Of a stretch of 64,000 nt of DNA, positions 22,932 to 34,849 are shown in pieces. A model generated the notes under the pieces. It ran no database searches. It was not told the origin of the DNA and saw only the letters and a program-made list of their open reading frames with translations. Origin of the DNA: Ochotona curzoniae (Eukaryota; Chordata; Mammalia; Lagomorpha; Ochotonidae); contig NW_024465655.1 in the NCBI RefSeq assembly GCF_017591425.1, positions 1,673,501 through 1,737,500 of the forward strand, read 5' to 3'. The translations under genes and the position numbers were made by a program. How positions within the stretch are numbered: position 1 is the stretch's first letter; the number at the start of each line of letters is the position of its first letter.

Positions 22932-23779
22932 AAGGTGTCTGGAAGAGCTTAAGAGCACAGCTTAGCCACTGGACCTCTGGACCTCTGGGGAGAGGAGCTC
23001 TCCCTTGGTTCAGAGTTGAGCAGCACCCCAGAAGTCTTGTGTCCCATGAGTCTTGAGGTATATTCATCCTCTTGCTTTCAGCTGTTAGACTTTCTGCCAC
23101 TCCCTAGAGCAACAGAGGGAGCCTAGCCACATGCTTTTGGGTCTCCTTCTTGCAAAGTGATGATGGGTCACTCTCAGCACTGACTTTGAGGACACTCACA
23201 TAGCCATCGCCGTCAGTGTTGGCTCCCAATAGCTTCAGAGGCACTGCAGTTGATCAGGATGCGCTGACTCCGTGGAGTGGTCTGCCTCAGACACGAGGTT
23301 CATCGTGCATCAAGGTTCTCATGCTCAGGTCTACTTCATGTCTGTCTCATCGACAATGTGCTTTCCAGAGGCTTTGATACCCAAAGAATCTGCCATAAAC
23401 CCAACTCCCCAGGCACCATGCCTTTTTGTGCTTATCACAGATTTGCGACAATGTGGGGGTCATAGTTCCAGAAGTCTCCAGCTGTCCTTAGGCTCGAAGA
23501 ATTTTCTTTAATCCAATCACCTCCAGTGTCAGGTGACTCTGCAGACGTCCTTGCCAAGCTGTCCTGACCCCGAGCAACCTGCACAGCCACATTCTATCTC
23601 TGAGCCTCTGACTTCTGTGCACATGGACAACCATCAGCCACAGTCTTCTCTCTCACCATCCTGTGTCTCCCATGAAACAGGCAAAGCTATGAAAGAGGGG
23701 TCCTGATTCTTGCCTTTGTTGATGTTTAAGGCAATGGTGCATGAATAAACTTACATCAAGAACTAAACTCATGTTGCGA
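22931..23779. other. unique sequence, possible decayed pseudogene on minus strand
   Basis: The complement of roughly 23080-23420 gives short coding-like frames, for example one reading ANTDGDGYVSVLK, interrupted by stops and frameshifts. I could not match it to a protein and saw no poly(A) tail or target-site duplication. Best described as unannotated unique DNA. Confidence 0.2.
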
Positions 23780-24030
23780 AGTGAGGAGGCAATGCCAGCA
23801 TCCCATGTAAGAACACTGGCAGCAGTTTCCCATCCTGGTCCTTGCCAGAGCACCTGCAAAGCAGAGGAGGATGCCCTGAGTATTTGTGGCCCTATAATCC
23901 ACCTTGGAGACCCAGATGGGGTTCTGGACTACTGGCTTCGGCATGGCTGAGCCCCCTCCACCTAGTGGATGGAATCTCTCTCGCATATGCACTCTCTCCC
24001 ATCTCCATCATTCTGCTTTTCAGATAAATC
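23780..24030 (+). mobile_element. CSINE, sense
   Basis: 'caatgccagcatcccatg', 'ccagagcacctgcaaagcagag', 'cttggagacccagatgggg', 'tggcttcggcatggctgagcc' and 'tctgcttttcagataaatc' at the tail. Confidence 0.86.
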
Positions 24031-24149
24031 AAGTCTTTGAAACAGAACTAAATGCTTGTAAGTATTTCTTCATCCTAAACTGGAAATGAAGCATTTTGAG
24101 AAGACACATTAGGTAGTATCTGGTGAGAGAGGCAGCTTTTTTTAAACAC

Positions 24150-24482
24150 CTTCTTTTAAAAAATTTATATGAAAGACAGAGTGAAGACAAGAGCAAGAGA
24201 GTGAGAGAGAGGAAGGCGAGGGGAGGGACGTCTTCCATCCACTACAGCACATTCCAAATGGCTGTAACAGCCAGAGCTTGCCAATCTGAAGCCAGAAGCT
24301 TCTTCCAGGTCTCCCACACAGGTGCAGGGGCTTAAGGACTAGGGCCACCTTCTGCTGCCTTCCCAGGAGCATTAGCCAGGGTCTGGATGGGACATGGAGC
24401 AGTTGAGACTCAAACCAGCATGTATATGGGATGCCAGGGCCATGGGCAGAAGCTTTACTCATAATGCTACGGCTCTGGCCCC
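24150..24482 (-). mobile_element. CSINE, full length, antisense
   Basis: 'aaaaaatttatatgaaagacag', 'gtcttccatccactacagc', 'gaagccagaagcttcttccag', 'ctgctgccttcccagg', 'atatgggatgccagggc' and head end 'aatgctacggctctggcccc'. Tail-to-tail with the copy 120 bp upstream. Confidence 0.93.
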
Positions 24483-26052
24483 ATAGACAGATAACATTTT
24501 GAAGAAATCGCTGCAGGATTCGTTCAGACAGCCCCTTTTTTGATTCTTCTTGGGTGAATTGTGGCAACATTCTGGGTGCTTGGTGACAAAACAGGTGTTC
24601 ACACGCAAGGTACACATAGCTCCCTTGTATGCCCACCACAAGGCAAATTTCAGGAGAGCAGGAGTTTTGTCTCTAGTTACTGATTGTCCCATTGCCTTAG
24701 CAGTGTCAGGGATGGTAGTTTTCTCCCAAGATTGGTCACTGAAGCAAGAATCGGTAGGGAGAAACCTTGAAGATAGCGTTGCTTGGTCGTGTGGAGATAG
24801 CCTGGCCCAATTCTTTTCAACTGAGACAAAATGATAGTGAAAATCCATCAAAGTCTTAGCCTCCTGATTTAATCACGTGAAGAAGCAAAGATCAACCATC
24901 CCCACAGGTAATGTGGTTCTGGCTGTATGTGCTTCCTTTAATTCCTCTTTTTGTTTTCTGTCTGGAAGTATTTTATCTTCATAGAGGCTGTTTTCACCCC
25001 CTTGCTGCAAGTCCTTTACTGCAGCTGTTCACTTTCATGTGCAACCTTGTCAAGTGCTTTTTCAAATTTTAGACAAATATAACCTTAAGCGTTTTCCCCC
25101 CTTCTGTCTTCCATAATAGTAACTGCTCTAAAAAAAATAAATAAATAAGTGGATAAATAAATACGGCCAACACAAACTCAAGAATTTCTTTCAAGCCCCC
25201 ACAGATCCATACCAGCTCCATTTTAGCAGACTTCTGTTCTGGCAAATCCTTTTTACAATTCCCTATCCCAGTGGCTGCTAGTGTTTTTACAACCAACCTG
25301 GTATATAATCTCTTCTAATTCTAAAAGTTCAGGAATGAAATGTGTTGGGTTCTGCAAGCACTGGTTGTTAATTCTTGCCCTTCTCTGGTTTCCTTGCAAT
25401 TGGCTGGAACACAGACCCAGTACGCTGAGCCAAGGTCAAGAACTCTCTCTTGAATGCAGTGATGAGTGTGTGGGGGAGGACCACGTGCTGCCGTATCCCT
25501 AAAGATGTGACAGCTGCCCCATGGCAGCAACCTGGGTGAGAGTCTGGGGACTGGGAGGAGACAGGCCCCAGTGAGGCTGTGCCAGTCGGAATGTATTATC
25601 ATCATGCCTCATTCCCCTTCTTTTTCTCCATCTTCCAACCTCTCTCCTCCACATACCCAGGTCTACAACGACAACCCCCATGCTGGTGGAAATACATGGG
25701 CTTGACCTCCGACTTGGGGTACATCACTCCTGTAAGCCTCAGTATCCTCATAGGACAGAAGGGGTCAGTAACACAGTGCTTAAATAGCTGTTCCAATCTT
25801 GATGTGAGATGATGCGTGTGAGGAGTTGAGCACTTAAGAGCTGGCAAATGCAGGCCCGGTTTTGGAGGAGCCTCTCCTTACGCGTGTCCCAAGCCATAGC
25901 AAAACAGCCACAGTAACCTGCATGGACAGAGCCCTTGTTGGGTACAAGCTGCTTTTCGAACAGCTTTGCGTCTATTAATTCACTCATTTCCAATCACTTC
26001 TTTCATGTAATCTTTCCCACCTCTTCCCACAAGTCTTCTTGAGTCTGCCTTT
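24483..26052. other. unique sequence
   Basis: About 1.6 kb with no recognised transposon apart from A/T-rich patches (25131-25164 carries AAATA repeats). Several 60-130-codon frames exist, none supported. Confidence 0.4.
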
Positions 26053-26064
26053 TACAACTTGGTT

Positions 26065-26394
26065 TTTTTTTAAAAGATTTATTTTTATTATTTTTTTATT
26101 GGAAAGGGGGATATACAGAGAGGAGAGTCAGAGAGGAAGATCTTCCGTCTGATGATTCACTCCCCAAGTGAGCGCAACGGTCGATGCTATGTCGATCCGA
26201 AGCCAGGAGCCTCTTCCGGGTCTCTCACACGAGTGCAGGGTCCCAAAGCTTTGGGCTGTCCTCGACTGCCTTCCCGGGCCACAGGCCAGGGAGCTGGAAG
26301 GGAAATGGGGCTGCCGGGATAGAACCGGCGCCCGTATGGGATCCCAGGCGTGCAAGGCGAGGACCTTAACCACTTGCGCCACCATGCTGGGCCC
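26065..26394 (-). mobile_element. young CSINE with intact target-site duplication
   Basis: Near-consensus copy: 'aaaagatttatttttatta', 'ggatatacagagaggagag', 'gtgagcgcaacgg', 'gccgggatagaaccggcgc', 'gcaaggcgaggaccttaacc'. A perfect 12-bp duplication (TACAACTTGGTT) flanks it at 26053-26064 and 26395-26406. Many CpGs remain. Very like the copy at 47789, sharing a body variant that I associate with pika. Confidence 0.97.
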
Positions 26395-26406
26395 TACAAC
26401 TTGGTT

Positions 26407-27904
26407 CTTGACAAATCCCCCTTTCCAAACACCTGTGGAGGAATGTCTTCATTAAAAAAAAAAAAAAAAAGAACAACACAAAGATGAAAGAAAAAGAAGA
26501 CAGTCAGCTGTGCTTTCTCAGGCTGGGATTGTTTGCCTAGGGTCCTCCTGTGTCCAGAACTGGGGGGACCACTGGAGGAGCACCACAGAGGCCCAATATC
26601 CCGTTCATCACTCTCTCAGCCTCTCTCTAATTGTCTCATTTCCGGTCTCCCCTCCGTGGACCTGGTGTAGGCTCTGACGGTCCTTTGGTTCCAGCCCTCA
26701 GAGTAATTAGACAGGAACAGACATTGGCTCTCACAGAAGGGCAAGCCCACTTTGGGGCTTAGGCCATTCACCCAGAACCCAGGATTTGGGGGATCAAGGA
26801 TATAGACTCCCACCAAATTCCTGGGGGATACTTTTAACATGGAAACACCCTTCAACCCAGACTTATTTCAAAGCCACTGATTGTCTTCATTCTGGCAAAT
26901 TCTGATTTTGTGGTGATCCTCTTCCTGTTGCGGTCTGGGCCAAGGCCGTCCTTCTCCTGAACTCTTAGCTGAATTTAATCATAATCCATCTGTCTGCGTG
27001 GTCTGTGGTCCTGTGCCAAGTGCTGGTAGCCACGGTATCCATAGACCTCCTAGCAGGTGCTTCTGTTTCTAAAGCATCTTGAGTCATGTAAGTCTAATGG
27101 TGGAAAGCAAAACTAAGTCTGGAAGCTGCTGGAGGAGACAAGTTCCCCTTTCCCTCAGCTTCCTCATTTGCTAACATCGAAATGGCCAGAGCCCACCCAT
27201 CTCTGGGGTGCCCTATACTTTGCCATCTCGTGGGTTCTGAGCTGAGATCGGGGCCTGAGTCATCATTCAGAGACTTTCATCACGAAGATTTCAAGTGTGA
27301 TGATAATTGCTCCAAAACAGGTGTTTCCTGGTTCTCTTTTCTCTGATGTCTGTCTCATCCTTCAAGATGACAAAGTAGGTCTCACTAGATATAAAAATGC
27401 TTCTCCTGCTTCCACAGGGCCAATCAAAAAGGGACTCTTATGAGTGGGGGATTTGGGCTGGAGAGACAGGGAAGCCAGACCTAATTGTACCCAGGAAGTA
27501 TCCCTTCTGCAAAAATCAGATTTCTCATAAGGGAAATTATTTTTCTTTTCATTTGCAATAGAAAAGTCCCCCAACGGCAACTGTTCCAATTAAATAAAAC
27601 TGCAAAGGAAGCAAGCAAACAAACAAACAGAAAACCCCTGAAGATAAACCTTATGGTACATGACAGCCAATTTGCCGTTCTGTCTGGGAGAGGTGAAACA
27701 GGCAGTTGGTGATGATGTCTTTCTCTCGCCTCCACTTGCCGTGGGAGTAATCCAGACTGTCCTGAGCTGCTGAGACTTAGGGCTGCTCTTTCAACCTTCC
27801 CCTAGGACCCGGAGAGCTCTCATATTCTGTGCCCTTTGAAGCTTGTACAAAACTCAGCTCCCGGAGTGAACCTGGAAAAGATGGGAAATGCTGGGAAACT
27901 CAAC
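26407..27904. other. unique sequence
   Basis: An A run at 26454-26470 is followed by about 1.4 kb of unique DNA. No gene or named repeat recognised. Confidence 0.4.
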
Positions 27905-27915
27905 TCCTATTTATT

Positions 27916-27949
27916 ACACTTGGTCTTAGCCAAAAGGCCGAGAAGCAAT
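27916..27949 (-). pseudogene. U2 snRNA 5'-end retrocopy, 34 nt
   Basis: The complement starts 'attgcttctcggccttttgg' and continues 'ctaagaccaagtgt', i.e. the first 34 nt of U2 snRNA with two changes (C3 to T, T28 to C by position in this copy). It is cut off after the 'AAGTGT' that precedes the branch-recognition region, so it is non-functional. A perfect 11-bp duplication (TCCTATTTATT) flanks it at 27905-27915 and 27954-27964, with a 4-nt 'atgg' extension before the U2 start. The duplication points to insertion by the LINE-1 machinery. It has no snRNA promoter. Confidence 0.9.
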
Positions 27950-27964
27950 CCATTCCTATTTATT

Positions 27965-28479
27965 TTGGAAGGCAGAGGTCACTGCTTTCCAATGCCATGG
28001 TGGGAGCAAATCTCTGCCATGTTGTAAGACCATACTTACAAATGCATGGGAGGGAGAGGTGTGTCTTGCCAGCCCAGGCTTGGTGGAATTCAGGTCAGCA
28101 CCCCCACTCCCCACCCCCAATGATTCTGCAGATTCTGCAGATGATTTTAGCTTTCTGGTTACACGTGCACCCTTGGTTTTTTTCAATGACCCAACACAGG
28201 GACTCAACTAGAAGGTATGGACTTGAGTTTGCAGCCTTGATGGTCAGTGCAACCATATTTTAAAACTAATCCCTGATATTACCTTCTAGTCAGGACAGTA
28301 TTTCCCCAACCAGGAGCCTTTCCACCATCGCAGAACCTGTTTCCTATCCTGTGACCCTCTGGAGTCGGCAGCATACTTGAACTGAACATGACCCTTGGGG
28401 CCACTCACCTATAGCAATTTACCTTTGGTAACCAGAGAACAGCTCTCTAAGACTGCCTCGACGGTCACTCATGCTTAGT
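27965..28479. other. unique sequence
   Basis: Contains a direct repeat 'gattctgca' at 28121-28139. Otherwise nothing recognised. Confidence 0.4.
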
Positions 28480-28910
28480 AAAACCAAATAATGTGATGAA
28501 GAGGTGGCTAGAACTAAGAAAACTTTAGAGATGATCGTTTGAAAATAAAAAAATTTAAGTTTGGCTCCTGCTTTCCCAGGTCTAATACCAAGTCAAGGGG
28601 AAAACCACCAGACTTCGAAAAATGAAAGATGACTTTCATCAGCTTATTTGTTGAGAGGGAGTTGGGTATAGAGCGAATACTGACACTTTGGCTTCCCTTT
28701 TCTCAAAATGAAGATGGCAAAAGTTGTGTTAAGCTATGCCTGACTTTAAATACAATTGTTTAAGGGTTAACCTTCTTAGGGACTTTGTACTCATTGGGAA
28801 AGTTGATAAAGGATATTAAGAGATTCTAATTGATTCTAAGAATCAAGTTTGAAATGCATTGACAGAATGAAAGACAATTCTATTAAATGTATTTAATGAA
28901 ATGTGTTAAA
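28480..28910. promoter_or_regulatory. candidate conserved non-coding element
   Basis: Repeat-free AT-rich DNA with clustered words of developmental factors: 'ttgataaaggatattaag' (GATA/TCF-like), 'ctaattgattctaagaatc', 'caattgtttaag', 'tatttaatgaaatgtg'. No CpG island and no frame. The call is textural. Confidence 0.25.
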
Positions 28911-29990
28911 TTTAAACCAGTTGTTTGGGCAGGGGGTGGTGGAGCCCATCCTTCCATCTTTTTGGTTGGGAAAGTCTTTAGGTCACAAGTGCACACACAC
29001 TGCCACCACTGAAGTGCTCGGCTGTGAACTGGGACAAGGAGCAGGTAGTGGGGCAGTGTTATCACAACACCCACTGAACACCCACTGAAGACTTGTAGTT
29101 AGGCCCTCCTCACAAAAACCTTTCTCTTTCCTCTGCAATTACAGCCCATTCCCATATTCCTTCCAGGCATGGCTCATCTCCAAAACATTTCCTCATTTTT
29201 GTTATCTGCTTCCTTGGCTCACTCTGGTTTGCTCTGCCCCCACCTTCTATGTGAGTCTCAGGTCTGAAACATGGGGAGCAAAGAACCTTGCAACAGAGGT
29301 GGGGTCCTTTGTGCTTCTCACAGCACCCCACACAAGCTGCAGGGAGGGGAGCTGAATGATCTGAAGATACTTGCTTGTTGGTGCTTCTAATGTAATATTC
29401 AAAAAAGAAGAAAAAATAAAATGTAAAAAAAAACACCATTTTCAGAAATGTTGATCTTTCATGACCAATCTCACGAAAAGAACTGAAATATGCGACCCAT
29501 CTGAGAGAGAGAATCCTCTACAAAGATCAACCTAAAACCTTCCTTTTGTTCCCCCAACTCATCTCCCAACTACACTTCCTAACTTGCACCTGCCACCACA
29601 CCCCAGTCCTGTGACTACCGTGTTTATAGAAATATGCAATCAACAATGGTTCTCTCTTCTCTTTGAATTGTCTATGCCAAAGACAACAAATGCAAATGGT
29701 GAGGTGTAATTGGGATTACAGGAGGCTGAATAAGGTTTAGCAAGGCTTTCAGGCTAACTGCGTACATGATAATCCCCAGACAACCAGAGGGAAGGACCCC
29801 TCACCAGCTCTACAGGCCATAGAGAAGCTTCTCTCACATTGGTGCATGCAATGTTTCTGCCATAAATGTTATATGAACATTTTTGCATACCTTCAAGAGG
29901 TAAGTTATTCCTCTGAAGGTATTGTTCTTTGTTGCATGCAGCTAGACTTTGACTCAATGTTTTCAAGGTCCTAAGAACGAGGGAATTGAG
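28911..29990. other. unique sequence
   Basis: No gene or named repeat found. An A-rich patch at 29400-29440 is the only low-complexity feature. Confidence 0.4.
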
Positions 29991-30400
29991 TGGAATAATG
30001 GGGTAAGTGGACAGTCTTGTGGTTAGGGAAAAAGCAGGAGAGAACCTCCCAGGGACGCTAGATCTATTACTAACCCTGCTGGCTATGCTGTCTTTATTGA
30101 AGTCACCTAGGCTGTAAACTGCTTTGAAAGGTAACAGGCAGGGCATTGCTTTAAAACTGAAATGTGCAAGGTCTGCTGTTGTAATACAGCAATTAAGATA
30201 GGGATGAATGCATAGGCAAAGCAAAGTTGGCATTTTGATCAGAAGCTGGCTCCGACAGTCATAAAGATCCAGACAGGTGGATCTATCACTTTAATTTCAA
30301 AAATGAAAATCCCCTTAGAAAACTGGCAGACACTCAGCCTTGGCCAAACGAGTTTCAAAGGTGTGTGATTTTTCATGCCATTGACTGGCTCTGCCAGGCC
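29991..30400. promoter_or_regulatory. candidate conserved non-coding element
   Basis: Repeat-free DNA with 'tgctttgaaaggtaacagg', 'acagcaattaagataggg', 'atgaatgcataggcaaagc' and 'ggatctatcactttaatttc'. TAAT, GATA and octamer-like words are closely spaced. A 159-codon minus frame (29754-30233) overlaps but has no domain. Confidence 0.25.
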
Positions 30401-30445
30401 CATTCACAGAAGGGTTTGCCCTAGAGCCACCAGTGTACCAACACT

Positions 30446-30768
30446 CTTTTTTTATAAAAAAAAAATAATAATGTATTAATTTATTTGAAAGGCAGAGTCA
30501 CAGAGAGGTCTTCTATCCACTGTTTCACTCCCCCAATGCCACAACTGCCACAGCAATGCCAGGCCAAAACTAGGACCCTGGAGTTTCTTCTGGGTGTCCC
30601 ACATAGATTCTGTTTCCCAACTGCTTTGGCCATCTTCTGCTGCTTTTCCACGCATGTCACCGAGGAGCTGGATTGTACATGGAGCAGCCAGGATTTGAAC
30701 AGAGGCCCATGTGGGATGCCAGCAGTGTAGGTGGCAACTACTCCCTATGTCACAAAGCTGATCCCCTA
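30446..30768 (-). mobile_element. CSINE, full length, antisense
   Basis: 'aatttatttgaaaggcagagtc', 'cttctatccactgtttcactcc', 'ctgctgcttttccacgc', 'ggagcagccaggatttgaac' and 'catgtgggatgccagcagtg'; head ends at 'gctgatcccc'. Confidence 0.92.
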
Positions 30769-31762
30769 GACAGCAATATTCTTGACTTTGAAGAAGGTAG
30801 GGAAAGTTGGGAAAAGGGTTTTTAATCCCATCTATATACAGAACATTGTCAAGTATCAAACAATGTGTATAACTTGTACTGGCCCAGTAATTATTGTAAG
30901 ATATATACTATTATCAACTGGATTTATGACATATTCATCTTTAATTGCTATTCTAACAAGTGATTACAGATTTCTGTAGAAGTTGGCACCAGTTCCTCTG
31001 AGCTAAAACCAAGGCATTGGGAGGGCTGTATTTCTTTCTGGAGGCTGTGGGGAAGGATTCTTTTCCCATTTCTAGAAGTCACTCATACTCCTTAGCAATC
31101 TCAAAACTCCACAGCGCTGGTTTTGAGGTTTTCTCACATCACATCACTCTGACCTCGGCTGCCTTCTTTTTCCATTTGCAACACTTGGGTGACTACCCTG
31201 AGCCTATGTGGGTCACATAGAAGAATCTCCCCCATGTCAAGGTCAGCTGATTAGCAACCTTGATTTCCCCTTGCCATGCAATGTCACATATTTGGTTTCC
31301 TGGGCTTAGGACATGCTGTGGGGCAGCATTGCTTTGCTTGACTCTGGGAAAGCTGCAGAGAAGAGGGATTGGGAACTTTCCTTGTGGTTAGCAGTGCTAC
31401 ACCAGGCTTGGAGTCCATGTTTGGTATGATTGAAAGAAAGCAGGGGGAAGGAGAGGAGAGAGAAATTAAGTTGAGGGGAATTGCTAGGAGAGTGACTTTT
31501 TGTTTTTTTCAATTCTTGCACTGTGGGTTATTTATGAGTCCACCAAAAAGGGACGAATGTGTGAGTTTGATAACTTACCCTTGTTAACCATTTCTTTCTT
31601 CCTATTTCATCTGTGTGTAGTTTGCATACATTGCATGGTTCAGTAAATTACACTGGGCTCATTCATACTACTGGTCCTTCTGGTATCATAAAACACACCA
31701 GAGCATTAAGACAAACCCCATAGCAGACCACCTACACAGCAAATGCAGGTGGTTGTACATGT

Positions 31763-31763
<1 letters not shown>
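30769..31763. other. unique sequence
   Basis: About 1 kb. AT-rich at 30860-30980, then mixed. No gene or named repeat recognised. Confidence 0.4.

Positions 31764-31803
<40 letters not shown>
31764..31803. repeat. (CA)20 microsatellite
   Basis: Pure CA array of 40 bp. Confidence 0.98.
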
Positions 31804-31806
<3 letters not shown>

Positions 31807-32379
31807 CCAAGACATGTATAACCCCAAGATGCAAACTAAGCAAGTAGACTTTTACAGAAACCTAGTGGGCATGGTTTGAGTTAATACAATCAAAGGGTAC
31901 AAGGAAGCAAGTCAAGATTAAGTTCAAGAAGGCTGTTTCTAACAGGAAGCCCAGTGAGCCATCCCATAACGTAACGCTGCCTCAGGAACTATCAAACAGA
32001 TGTTGGAGGACCCCTGACCCCACCATTTACAGTTACGTGGTGTGTGTTCTCACTGGGGACTCCTACCTCTTGCTCTTCTAGAAGCCACGGGCAAGAAAAA
32101 AAGGAAAGGAAAGGAAAGGCTCTTCAGCAGCCTGCCATGACACCTATTTCCTCTGCTCCTCCTCCTCAAGCGAAATTCCTCCCAAATACAGATCCAAAAG
32201 CTGAGTTTCAGGCTGCATAGCAGAGTCCCATAGCTGAGCTCAGCGGTGCTGCACCTGGCAGTAGGCACGGAACCCTGCACATTTATGCTGACACCCCTTA
32301 GGGAGGTTGTACACTGAGGCATGTTTTCCTGAATAAACCTATTGCAAACAGAGAGTGGGCGTTTGACACCGCAGCTGAG
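31804..32379. other. unique sequence with a GGAAA pentamer array
   Basis: Four copies of GGAAA lie at 32102-32120. A 152-codon minus frame (32050-32508) crosses it and the next SINE; not a gene. Nothing else recognised. Confidence 0.4.
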
Positions 32380-32384
32380 CTGCT

Positions 32385-32635
32385 GTTCCAGATGCCCATC
32401 ACTCACGCTGCAGCGCCTGGACACAAGGCCTCGCTCCTCTTTCCATTCCAGATTGCTGCTCTTGCGCTCCCTCAGAGGCAGCAGGTGATGGCTCAAGGTT
32501 CTTACCATCTCAGTAAAACCTGGATGGAGTTCCTGGCTCCTGGCTTCAGCAGCCAGGCCCAGTTCTGGTTATCATGGGCATTGGATGGGTGAACCAGCAG
32601 ATGGAAGATCCCTGCGGGGGGGTGGGGGAGGGGGA
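32385..32635 (+). mobile_element. CSINE, sense, head decayed
   Basis: 'gcgctccctcagaggcagcagg', 'tgatggctcaaggttcttacc', 'aacctggatggagttcctgg' and 'gggtgaaccagcagatggaag' follow the body. Instead of the usual pyrimidine-rich tail it ends in a G-rich tract. Confidence 0.84.
32616..32634 (+). repeat. G-rich tract, quadruplex candidate
   Basis: Runs of seven, five and five G separated by single bases at the 3' end of a CSINE. The seven-G run can supply two tetrad strands, so a four-run quadruplex is possible. Confidence 0.75.
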
Positions 32636-32869
32636 TTAACTTACTAAAAAGGAAAAATATGGCACAAAAGCTTTTCCTTGAGGACTGGAATGGATGGCTC
32701 TTTTCTTGCATATTTCAAGGGCCAGGTTAAAGAAGCAATGTATGTTTTTCAAAGTGGAAACCACATACAAGGGAAGGCGCTCCCTGAATCAGAAGCATTC
32801 ATTAGTGAGCTGCAATTCAGACAGAATTCACAGGCACACATTCCTACCTCACATTTTCATTAGTGTCTT

Positions 32870-33250
32870 GTACAAGTTGGCTTTTCCTAACCAGGATAAA
32901 ACACCTGAAGTAGAGTAACTTCATGAGAAAAAGAGATTTATTTGAGTCATGGCTTGGAAAGTTCCAGAACAGGACACTAGCTTTGGGTCAGCTCTGATTA
33001 GGATTTTCATTGTCCGTGTCACACCAGGGCTGGCTATGGTGGAGGCTCATGTGAGAGGAGACAGACAGACAGGCAGGAAGTCTGGGATCAACTGGGGAGC
33101 CACCATTCCTTCCAAGGGTAGTATCCCCTGGGTTACCTGAGGACCGCTGCTGGACCCTCCATTTCCTAACACACCGCCACACTTAGCACCAAGCTTGTGC
33201 AGGACCCACTTGAACCATGTGCAAACCATAGCCAAACTACCATGCCAGAG
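32870..33250 (-). mobile_element. possible MaLR-type LTR, antisense
   Basis: 'ggataaaacacctgaagtag' and 'aaaaagagatttatttgagtc' match the complement of MLT1/MST LTR ends ('aaaatacctgag', 'aagaggtttatttggctc'). The rest, with 'gtgagaggagacagacagac', fits loosely. Confidence 0.45.
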
Positions 33251-33880
33251 CAAAAATCATCTTCCAGGAGAAAATGGCATTCATTATGAAGTATGGTGGA
33301 CAGAATGCTTGGGAAAACTGAATTACTTTCTAAAAGTTGATGCACATAGGAGTTGATTTTTAGCTGGCCTTGGGGGTTTGGCAACTGGGGGTAGGTCTCT
33401 TGGGAAGCATCAGCTGTGATGTGTCGCAAAGGGAAGCCAGGTTGGATGAAGGGTCCCCAAGCTTGAATTGTGCTGTAAAACATATTGCATGCAGATGAAG
33501 TTACAAGCCTGATGTCTAGAGTCCCTCTTTTTGTCACATTCTGAAAATATTTAATCATCACAGGGTTTAGCCATTTGGGCATTTGCTGTGTAAAGATTAA
33601 TATTTTCCTTTCCCTAGTTCCTCATTTGCTTGCATTGCCCTCCGCCAGTGGAAGGCCTGTTGAATGCTGATGACGGGGCCAGCTGCTCTTGCCCAGGGGA
33701 GGACTGTGGCTGCTGGATGTGTGCATCTAGGGCAGAGAGAAGCCTCCCTGCAGAGAGATACTGATGCTACCTCCAAAGACTTGGCAAGAGGAGTCAAGAC
33801 TGAGCTTGGAGTGTCAGCAGGAGACTTCAGCAGGATCCCAGATGGAAACGGAACGGAATCCTGCTGGGAACTAAGGGTCC
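33251..33880. other. unique sequence
   Basis: Nothing recognised. A 138-codon minus frame (33166-33582) has no domain. Confidence 0.4.
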
Positions 33881-33884
33881 CAGT

Positions 33885-34160
33885 GTAGGGAGGTGTTTGG
33901 ACAACTCTTGGAGTGCCCACACCTGTATCAGAGTGCCTGGCTCCTGCTCTACCTTCCTGCCAATGCTCACCTGGGAGGCAGCTGATGATGGATCAAGTGC
34001 TAGGGTCCCTGCCTTCCATGTGGGGGGCTCGGGTGGAGGTGGGCTCATGGCTTCAGCCTTGCTGAAGCTCGTGGCTATTGTGGGGAATCTATGGAGTGAG
34101 CTGGCAGACACTTTTTCACACAAACACTTGCTGCCTTTCAAATAAAATGAAAATAGTTTT
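33885..34160 (+). mobile_element. CSINE, sense
   Basis: 'ctaccttcctgccaatgctcacc', 'gggaggcagctgatgatgg', 'tggcttcagccttgctgaagc', 'gaatctatggagtgagctgg' and tail 'tgcctttcaaataaaatg'. Confidence 0.88.
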
Positions 34161-34714
34161 AAAGATTTGCAAATGTGTACTCTAAAAATTAAATTTAAAA
34201 GGGCGTAATGCCATTCATAATGGTGCCCCATCAGTCAAAGCAGCCTCTCCAATGGGGCAGGGTTCCAGGCACATGTATGACCTGTGTGTCCAACAAATTC
34301 AGAGGTACCTTGTCCTCCAGCTGTTGAAATACGGCTGGGAGTGAGTGTGTTCTATGCTGGAATCTCACGTTAGGACTCCATTGCTCTGCAGGGTCTTACT
34401 CTGCTGGTGAATGCCATCACTACAGCTGGCCTCCTCCTGCACAAAGGATGGAGGTAGGATTCTACACAGTCCTCGCTGACATCGGAGGGAAACGCATGAA
34501 TCCCCCAACCCTGGAACAACAACGGGGAGAGGCAAAACAGCATTGTTTTCATTAGACCAGTGCATCTCGTGTAGATTTGCAAAAATGTCACACTGCACAA
34601 TTTTTGAGTGTCGACCGAGTCTTAAAATGAAAACATGACTAAAGTGAGGACGTGTTAGTTCATCTGTTTGAGCATCACTTAGTACATGCTTCAGATTATT
34701 ACAATGACAATCAT
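34161..34714. other. unique sequence
   Basis: Nothing recognised. A 142-codon minus frame (34365-34793) extends into the L1 fragment and is not a gene. Confidence 0.4.
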
Positions 34715-34849
34715 GTTTAACAAGATGAGCAACCTGAATGTAAAATGGTGCAGCTGCTATGGAAATAGGATGGGAGTTCCTTGAAAGGGTCAAAACAGAG
34801 CTACTTTGTGATCCAGCACCACATATATCCCCAAAAGAATTGAAACCAG
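34715..34849 (+). mobile_element. L1 ORF2 C-terminal part, 5' segment of split copy
   Basis: 'ctgaatgtaaaatggtgcagc', 'ctatggaaataggatggg', 'tgatccagcaccacatat' and 'ccccaaaagaattgaaacc' match the end of L1 ORF2 in sense. Interrupted at 34850 by a CSINE and resuming at 35177. Confidence 0.88.
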
